From: JAWVFM01 sp963841455 | Lineage (GTDB): Bacteria; Actinomycetota; Thermoleophilia; Solirubrobacterales; 70-9 | Length of the DNA stretch: 64,000 bases | Direction: 5' to 3' | NCBI GenBank assembly: GCA_963841455.1 | Contig: CAWJCU010000007.1 | Location: 124,001-188,000, forward strand | Shown here: positions 59,273 through 64,000 of the stretch, piece after piece | Layout: the number at the start of each line of letters is the position of its first letter | Numbering within the stretch: the first letter of the stretch is position 1 | The notes under the pieces: model-generated | Told to the model about the DNA's origin: nothing | Database searches by the model: none | Seen by the model: the letters and a program-made list of their open reading frames with translations, nothing else | Made by a program: the position numbers and the translations under genes

Positions 59273-60351
59273 CTATGAACCCGGGCGCAGCGCCGGGTCG
59301 TCCTGGTGCTCGCGAAAGAACGAGACCATCGCGCCCACGTAGTCGCCGAAGCGCGGCGGGCGGAGGTCATGCGGCTCGAGCACCGCCACCGCTCGGCGTG
59401 TGTCGAAGCGGACGGGATGGTTCAGGTAGGCGATCGATTCCGGCGGGGTTCCGCCGAGCCGCTCACGCACCATCGGCACGTGAAGCGACGCCTCGGCCAT
59501 GCGCGGTGGCACGCGGCCCCTCGGCTCGCGCCCCGCGTACTCGGCCGAAAGCACGCGCGTCAGCCCGGCCGCAGTGAGCGGCTCGGGGTCGACGAGGTGG
59601 AGAGTCTCGCCCGCCGCCCCGGGATCGGCGGCCGCCGTCGCGATCGCCTCGACCACGAAGTCGACCGGGACGACGTTGAACGGAGCCCCGGAGCGACCGA
59701 AGTTGGGAACCGCGCGGCCGCGGGCCTCGGCCTCGGCGATGACCCTGAGGATGAAGTAGGGCCCGTCGAACTTCTGCGTCTCGCCGGTGCGCGAGTCGCC
59801 GACGACTATCGCCGGGCGCAGGATCGTCGACGGCACCCGGTCGAGCCACTCGCGCACCCAGACCTCGGCCTGGAACTTGGTCGACTCGTAGTGGTTCTTG
59901 AACTGCCTGGCCCATCACCAGCTCGTGCTCGTAGACGACGCCGGTGCGCATGCCCGCCACATAGGCCGTCGACACATAGGCGAGCCGCTCCAGGCGCTCC
60001 GCGGCCGCGCAGAGGTCGAGGATGTTGCCGGTGCCGTCGACGTTCACGCGCTGGGCGACCTCGAGCGGGACGGCGAGGTCGTAGATCGCCGCGAGGTGGT
60101 AAACGCGCCGGAGCTCGCTGCGGAGACGCTCGTAGGTCTCATTGTCGAGGCCAAGGCGCGGCTTCGAGATGTCGCCCGGCGACGAGCTCGATCCGCTCGG
60201 CGTCGATTGCCGCCGCGGCGTCGCCGGCGGCCTCGAGCATGCGGGGCTCGACCAGGGCGACGAGGCGGAGGTCACTCTCGTCCGCGAGCAGGCGGGTCGC
60301 CAGGCGCCGGCCGATGAAGCCGGGGAAGCCGGTGAGCAGGTCGAGCGCCAT
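59273..60351 (-). pseudogene. Extended SDR / fatty acyl-CoA reductase-like protein, two frameshifts
   Basis: An extended SDR with the thioester-reductase-like pattern. ATG 60349-60351 gives LLTGFPGFIGRRLATRLL (NAD(P) loop). An extra G near 60178 shifts the frame to DISKPRLGLDNETYERL, YHLAAIYDLAVPLEVAQRVN and YVSTAYVAGMRTG; a second extra base near 59905 shifts to FKNHYESTKFQAEVWV (catalytic YxxxK) and LRPAIVVGDSRTGETQKFDG, ending at 59273. Removing both yields one protein of about 358 residues. Acyl-CoA or acyl-ester reduction feeding the wax-ester synthase opposite is an inference. Its ATG overlaps the TetR stop. Confidence 0.8.
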
Positions 60352-60945
60352 CAGCCCGCCGGCCCCGCGGCTCGCGGGAGGTCGAAGAGGCCCCAGCGGC
60401 TGAAGTCGAGGAGCCGCTCGCCGCGGGTAGGCGACGGGGTCCATCAGCAGGCGGCGAGCAAGCTCGTCGGCGATGGCGGAGACGACGCGAGCGGTGAGCT
60501 CGGGATCGGGAGGCTCCGGTCTGGCGCGACCCCGGCGCTCACGAGGCCGGCGAGATGCGCCACCACCGCGTCGCGCCCCCGGTCGATGTGCTGGCGAAGC
60601 GCGGCCGGGGCGCCCTCCGATGGCATCAGCACGAGGCGCCAGGTCTCCGGGTCGGTTCGACCGCGCGCAGATAGCCGTCGAGAGCCTGGATGAGGCCCTC
60701 TCGCGGGTCGCCGCCGACGAGCTTGGGCGGGAGGATCTCGGCCAGGCTCCCGAGCGCGCGCTCGCTCTCGCGCTGAACCAGCGCCTCGAGCAGGCCGTCG
60801 AGGTCGCCGAAGTGGCCGTAGACCACGGGGCGGGTGATGCCGGCCTCGCGCGCCACGGCCTCGATGGAGACGCGTGGAAGCCCGCTCGATCGACGATGGC
60901 CTTGGCGACGTCGAGGAGCTGCTCGCGCCGCTCGGCGCCGCTCAT
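60351..60945 (-). pseudogene. TetR-family regulator with about four frameshifts
   Basis: From ATG 60943-60945 the protein begins MSGAERREQLLDVAKAIVDR. Joining across apparent single-base shifts near 60870, 60657, 60527 and 60423 gives a complete TetR: HTH with VAREAGITRPVVYGHFGDLD, then a ligand domain including WRLVLMPSEGAPAALRQHID and LTARVVSAIADELARRLLMD, ending just inside the SDR start. About 197 residues, the family norm. Its operator is almost certainly the large palindrome at 60992-61020 between it and the divergent monooxygenase gene. Confidence 0.8.
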
Positions 60946-60991
60946 CCGCCGTGCTGGCTGTGTGCGGTCGTCACGGCTCGCGGCCCCTTGG

Positions 60992-61020
60992 TTACGATAG
61001 TGTAACTTACACCACTGTAA
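60992..61020. promoter_or_regulatory. Extended palindromic TetR-type operator over the monooxygenase promoter
   Basis: Symmetric around C61006: inner arms GTGTAA (61000-61005) and TTACAC (61007-61012), outer TTAC (60992-60995) and GTAA (61017-61020) at equal four-base offsets. It overlaps a possible monooxygenase promoter (TTACGA at 60992, TGTAAT at 61016, 18 bases apart), so binding would block transcription and probably also control the TetR gene. Confidence 0.8.
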
Positions 61021-61039
61021 TGACGAGGAGAGAAGCCTA

Positions 61040-62635
61040 GTGGAAACCGAGACCGCTACGAGCAACGGCCGCCCGAGCGCCGGCATCCCCAACGAGGTCG
61101 ACGTGGCCATCGTGGGCGCGGGTTTTTCCGGCCTCGGCATGGCCATCCGCCTGCGACAGGAGGGCCACGATGACTTCGTCGTCCTCGAGCGCGGATCGGA
61201 TGTCGGCGGCACCTGGTGGTTCAACACCTATCCGGGCTGCGCCTGCGACGTCCCCTCGCATCTCTACTCGTTCTCGTTCGCGCCGAACCCCGAGTGGAGC
61301 CAGACCTACTCGCCCCAGCCGGAGATCCGCGATTACCTGCGCGGCTGCGCGGATCGGTTCGGCGTTCGGTCTCGTATCCGGTTTGGCTGCGAGGTCGTCG
61401 GCGCTTCCTGGGACGAGGAAGCCGGTCGCTGGAGCATCGAGACGAGCGACGGACCGCTCACTGCGCGAGTCCTGGTCGGCGCCATGGGCCCTCTCGTCGA
61501 GCCGAGGATCCCGGAGGTGCCCGGCCTCGACCGCTTCGAGGGCCGGGTCTTCCACACAGCGCGGTGGGACCACGACTACGACTTCACGGGGAAGCGCGTG
61601 GCGGCCGTCGGCACGGGCGCGTCGGCGATCCAGATGGTCCCGGCGCTTCAGCCGAGCGTCGAGCGGATGCACGTCTTCCAGCGGACGCCGCCGTGGATCG
61701 TCCCCCACTCGAACCGGCCGATCAGCAGCTCGGAGCGTCGCCTCTATCGCCGCTTCCCGCCGCTACAGCGGCTCGCCCGCGCGTTCACGTACGCGATCAG
61801 GGAGCCGCTCGTCGTCGGGTTCACCAAGAGCCCGCGCCTCATGCGCATCGCCGAGCTAGTCGCGCGGCGGCACATCGCGAAGCAGGTTCCCGATCGCAAG
61901 CTGCGCGCAAAGGTCACGCCCGACTACACCATCGGCTGCAAGCGGATCCTGCCCTCCAACCGGTGGTATCCGGCGCTCGGCAAGCCGAACGTCGACCTCG
62001 TAGCGAGCCCCGTCATCGAAGTTCGCGAGTCGTCGGTGATCGGCGAGGACGGCGTCGAGCGCGAGGTCGACGCGATCGTCTTCGGCACCGGCTTTCATGT
62101 CACCGACATCCCGGCGGCGAAGGTCGTCACCGGGCGCGACGGCCGCACGCTCGAAGACGTCTGGGGGGACAGCCCGAACGCGTACCTCGGCACGAACGTC
62201 GCGGGCTTTCCGAACCTGTTCTTCCTGCTCGGCCCGAACACCGGCCTCGGGCACAACTCGATGGTCTACATGGCCGAGTCCCAGATCGCCTACGTGATGG
62301 GCGCCCTACGCGCGATGCGCGAGCGCGGCGCCGCAGCGGTGGACGTGCGCGAGGACGTTCAGGCCGCCTACAACGCCGAGGTCGACGACCGGATGGGGGA
62401 TACGGTGTGGAGCTCCGGGTGCGCGAGCTGGTACATCGACGAGACGGGACGCAACTCGACCCTCTGGCCCGACTGGACCTGGAGGTTCAGGCAGCGGACC
62501 GCGCGCTTCGACGCCGAGCGCTACGAGCTGGTGTCGCCGTCGTCCTCGCCGCCCTCGCAGCCGCCGCAGCCCCGCCGCCGGCCGGCGCGAAGGCCGTCCA
62601 CGGCGTCACCAGCGGCAACCGCTCCGAGCTCGTAA
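61040..62635 (+). CDS. Flavin-containing monooxygenase, Baeyer-Villiger type
   Basis: A 531-residue FAD/NADPH monooxygenase that would insert oxygen next to a ketone carbonyl. GTG 61040 has AGGAG 9-10 bases upstream, unlike the leaderless genes around it. Motifs: VAIVGAGFSGLGMAIRL (FAD), GGTWWFNTYPGCACDVPSHL, the Baeyer-Villiger fingerprint FEGRVFHTARWDH near residue 168, AAVGTGASAIQMVPAL (NADPH) and FFLLGPNTGLGHNSM. The last 40 residues, from YELVSPSSSPPSQ on, are unlike the family and overlap the signal peptide of the next gene in another frame, so the true stop is probably near 62535 with an indel there. Confidence 0.9.
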   Translation: METETATSNGRPSAGIPNEVDVAIVGAGFSGLGMAIRLRQEGHDDFVVLERGSDVGGTWWFNTYPGCACDVPSHLYSFSFAPNPEWSQTYSPQPEIRDYLRGCADRFGVRSRIRFGCEVVGASWDEEAGRWSIETSDGPLTARVLVGAMGPLVEPRIPEVPGLDRFEGRVFHTARWDHDYDFTGKRVAAVGTGASAIQMVPALQPSVERMHVFQRTPPWIVPHSNRPISSSERRLYRRFPPLQRLARAFTYAIREPLVVGFTKSPRLMRIAELVARRHIAKQVPDRKLRAKVTPDYTIGCKRILPSNRWYPALGKPNVDLVASPVIEVRESSVIGEDGVEREVDAIVFGTGFHVTDIPAAKVVTGRDGRTLEDVWGDSPNAYLGTNVAGFPNLFFLLGPNTGLGHNSMVYMAESQIAYVMGALRAMRERGAAAVDVREDVQAAYNAEVDDRMGDTVWSSGCASWYIDETGRNSTLWPDWTWRFRQRTARFDAERYELVSPSSSPPSQPPQPRRRPARRPSTASPAATAPSS

Positions 62636-63672
62636 GGACCGTTCCCATAACGGGGCGCGCGACCGCGGCGCCGCGGTCGGTGCTCTCGCTGAGCCCTCGA
62701 AAGCTCCCGAGGCTCGCGCGCGGCGACGTCCTCAAGCTGAGCGCCGAGGTTCAGGTGACGACCACCTGCGTGACGGCCGGCCGCCGTTGCATCGGCCGCC
62801 CGTATTCGTTCACCCCTCGGATCAGCGCGCGCATCGTCCTCGCGGATCGCAAGCGGTCGGCGTCGGGCCGCCGGCACGTGCTCGCGCTATCGCGCCCCCA
62901 GAGCCTCGGCTGCCACCAGCAGCGCCCCAACCGAAACCACCACTGCGTCCTCGTCTTCCGCAACGTCAAGGCACGGCTTGGCCGGCACCGGCGGCTCCCG
63001 TGCGCCCTTCACCGATGCCGGGTGAACGTCGTCGTCAGCGCCCGCAGCGGCCGCGCCCAGCCCGGAAACGTGATCATCATCGGCGCCGACCGGCCCGACG
63101 GCCGCATCGAGCAGGACATGAGCCGGCTCAACGCCGTGGTGATTCCGAAGGGCGTCCATCCCCGCGTCACGCGTCGACGCGCCGCGCGGCGCGTGCGTCG
63201 ATTGCTGCCCGAGGGCAGCCCGGGCAGCGGGGGCTGGCGAGTGGCCTACTCGCTGAAGCTGGGACACCTCGAGGGAGGCGACATCGTCGCGGCCGCGGCC
63301 CGGGCCCGCACGGGCATCGGTGCGCTCCCGTACAGCGCCTACGTCGCCTCGGAGATCATCATCGCGGGCAACCGGACGGCGACGAAGCCGTTTCCGCGCA
63401 ACGTGACCCTGAGCGGGTTCCTCACCGAGGCGAACGGCTTCAACTGCACCCGGGGCCCGAGCGCCTACCGGACACCCTGCGTCACCCGGAAGGCCGGTCT
63501 TGCGACGATCCGTCATCGACCGGTGGACCGCCGCGGCCGACCGCGGCCGCTTTACCTGAACCTGATCCAGCGATCGTTCCCGAAGCTGGCGCACGCCCGC
63601 CCGGGTGACGCCGCGCAGGTGCTGGGCGGCGGCTTCGTCGCCGCCAACGTCTACCGGGCGCCGCGCCGCTAG
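62419..63672 (+). CDS. Large secreted basic protein, start uncertain
   Basis: About 380 mature residues with an evident signal peptide (LRAGVAVVLAALAAAAAPPP, then AGA cleavage at about 62590). No good start codon precedes it in frame: GTG 62419 or 62407 lie inside the monooxygenase gene and give an overlong n-region, so an indel near 62500-62540 probably hides the real start. The mature protein is rich in Arg and His with about ten cysteines in two regions (CVTAGRRCIG, CHQQRPNRNHHC, CALHRCRVNV; later FNCTRG and TPCVTR), suggesting disulfides. No recognised family. Confidence 0.6.
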   Translation: MRELVHRRDGTQLDPLARLDLEVQAADRALRRRALRAGVAVVLAALAAAAAPPPAGAKAVHGVTSGNRSELVRTVPITGRATAAPRSVLSLSPRKLPRLARGDVLKLSAEVQVTTTCVTAGRRCIGRPYSFTPRISARIVLADRKRSASGRRHVLALSRPQSLGCHQQRPNRNHHCVLVFRNVKARLGRHRRLPCALHRCRVNVVVSARSGRAQPGNVIIIGADRPDGRIEQDMSRLNAVVIPKGVHPRVTRRRAARRVRRLLPEGSPGSGGWRVAYSLKLGHLEGGDIVAAAARARTGIGALPYSAYVASEIIIAGNRTATKPFPRNVTLSGFLTEANGFNCTRGPSAYRTPCVTRKAGLATIRHRPVDRRGRPRPLYLNLIQRSFPKLAHARPGDAAQVLGGGFVAANVYRAPRR

Positions 63673-64000
63673 ACGGCCGCGGCCAGGCGAGCGCCCTCGC
63701 CGACGCGGTGGCGCTCCTCGCTCACGGGCTCCTCGGCCTCGGCGACCAGGCCGATGAGCGCCTCGACGACTCCGGGGTCGAACTGGCTGCCCGCGTTTAC
63801 CCTCAGCTCTGCGATCGCCTCGTCCGTGCTCATGGCCAGGCGGTAGGGGCGGTCGGTCGTCATCGCGTTGAAGGCGTCGCAGCAGGCGATGACCCGCGAA
63901 GCGATCGGGATCTCCTCGCCCGCGAGCCCGTCCGGGTAGCCGCTGCCGTCGAAGTGCTCGTGGTGGCTTCGGACCACCGTGCCCACCTCGCCCAGCATGC
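63669..64000 (-). CDS. HD-GYP domain protein, C-terminal part (cut by window edge)
   Basis: The last 110 or so codons of a cyclic di-GMP phosphodiesterase: VRSHHEHFDGSGYPDGLAGE (second half of the HD-GYP active site), VIACCDAFNAMTTDRPYR and ELRVNAGSQFDPGVVEAL. The HD dyad and any sensor domain lie beyond base 64000. The ATG at 63996-63998 is internal. Its TAG overlaps the TAG of the secreted protein gene on the other strand. Confidence 0.9.
   Translation of the reverse strand, partial: MLGEVGTVVRSHHEHFDGSGYPDGLAGEEIPIASRVIACCDAFNAMTTDRPYRLAMSTDEAIAELRVNAGSQFDPGVVEALIGLVAEAEEPVSEERHRVGEGARLAAAV

Overview
The window is high-G+C DNA with dense, short-spaced genes, many GTG/TTG starts and 4-bp stop/start overlaps. 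Gene content (Rex, paired TrkA proteins beside APC permeases, K+-independent type H+-pyrophosphatase, wax-ester/DGAT acyltransferase, an alaS-ruvX-mltG-aroE-pilBTC run) points to an actinomycetote, most likely of the Thermoleophilia/Solirubrobacterales type. That placement is an inference from gene content and order; there is no rRNA here to test it.

Layout. 1-7.9 kb: panC (cut by the edge), zinc-ribbon protein, family-4 uracil-DNA glycosylase, and the t6A tRNA-modification set tsaE / tsaB-rimI-tsaD, interrupted by two antiparallel Lys/Ala-rich lipoprotein genes; then a glutaredoxin-like protein, the redox repressor Rex and a GCS2-family ligase. 7.9-18 kb: H+-pyrophosphatase behind a hairpin leader, an FMN hydroxyacid oxidase, a potassium-transport-like cluster (two APC permeases with Usp-like tails, a small membrane protein, two TrkA proteins), an FAD reductase and tRNA-Gln. 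18-26.5 kb: HNH endonuclease beside the tRNA, a lipoprotein, a heterodimeric ABC exporter (one half broken by many frameshifts), an amine-oxidase remnant, a frameshifted GMC oxidoreductase and an EamA exporter. 26.5-33.5 kb: a GGDEF/HD-GYP protein, a PhoD-like phosphatase, a Fur/Zur-ZIP metal module with a palindromic operator, tRNA-Met and a secreted repeat protein. 33.5-52 kb: housekeeping genes (M29-like peptidase, FtcD-like protein, hisS, aspS, an IscU-MnmA fusion, alaS, ruvX, mltG, aroE) leading into type IV pilus genes pilB-pilT-pilC. 52-64 kb: secreted protein, SDR, hybrid histidine kinase plus response regulator, GH5-like glycosidase, and a lipid-type cluster (WS/DGAT, reductase-like SDR, TetR, Baeyer-Villiger-type monooxygenase) with a clear TetR-type operator, a secreted protein, and the end of a second HD-GYP protein.

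Two global features stand out. Many genes have a TANNNT-like -10 box ending only 6-9 bases before the start codon, as expected for leaderless mRNAs. Single-base frameshifts are concentrated at 22-25 kb and 57-62.6 kb while roughly 30 kb of long genes between them is intact, so these breaks may be assembly errors in weakly covered stretches rather than real gene decay.
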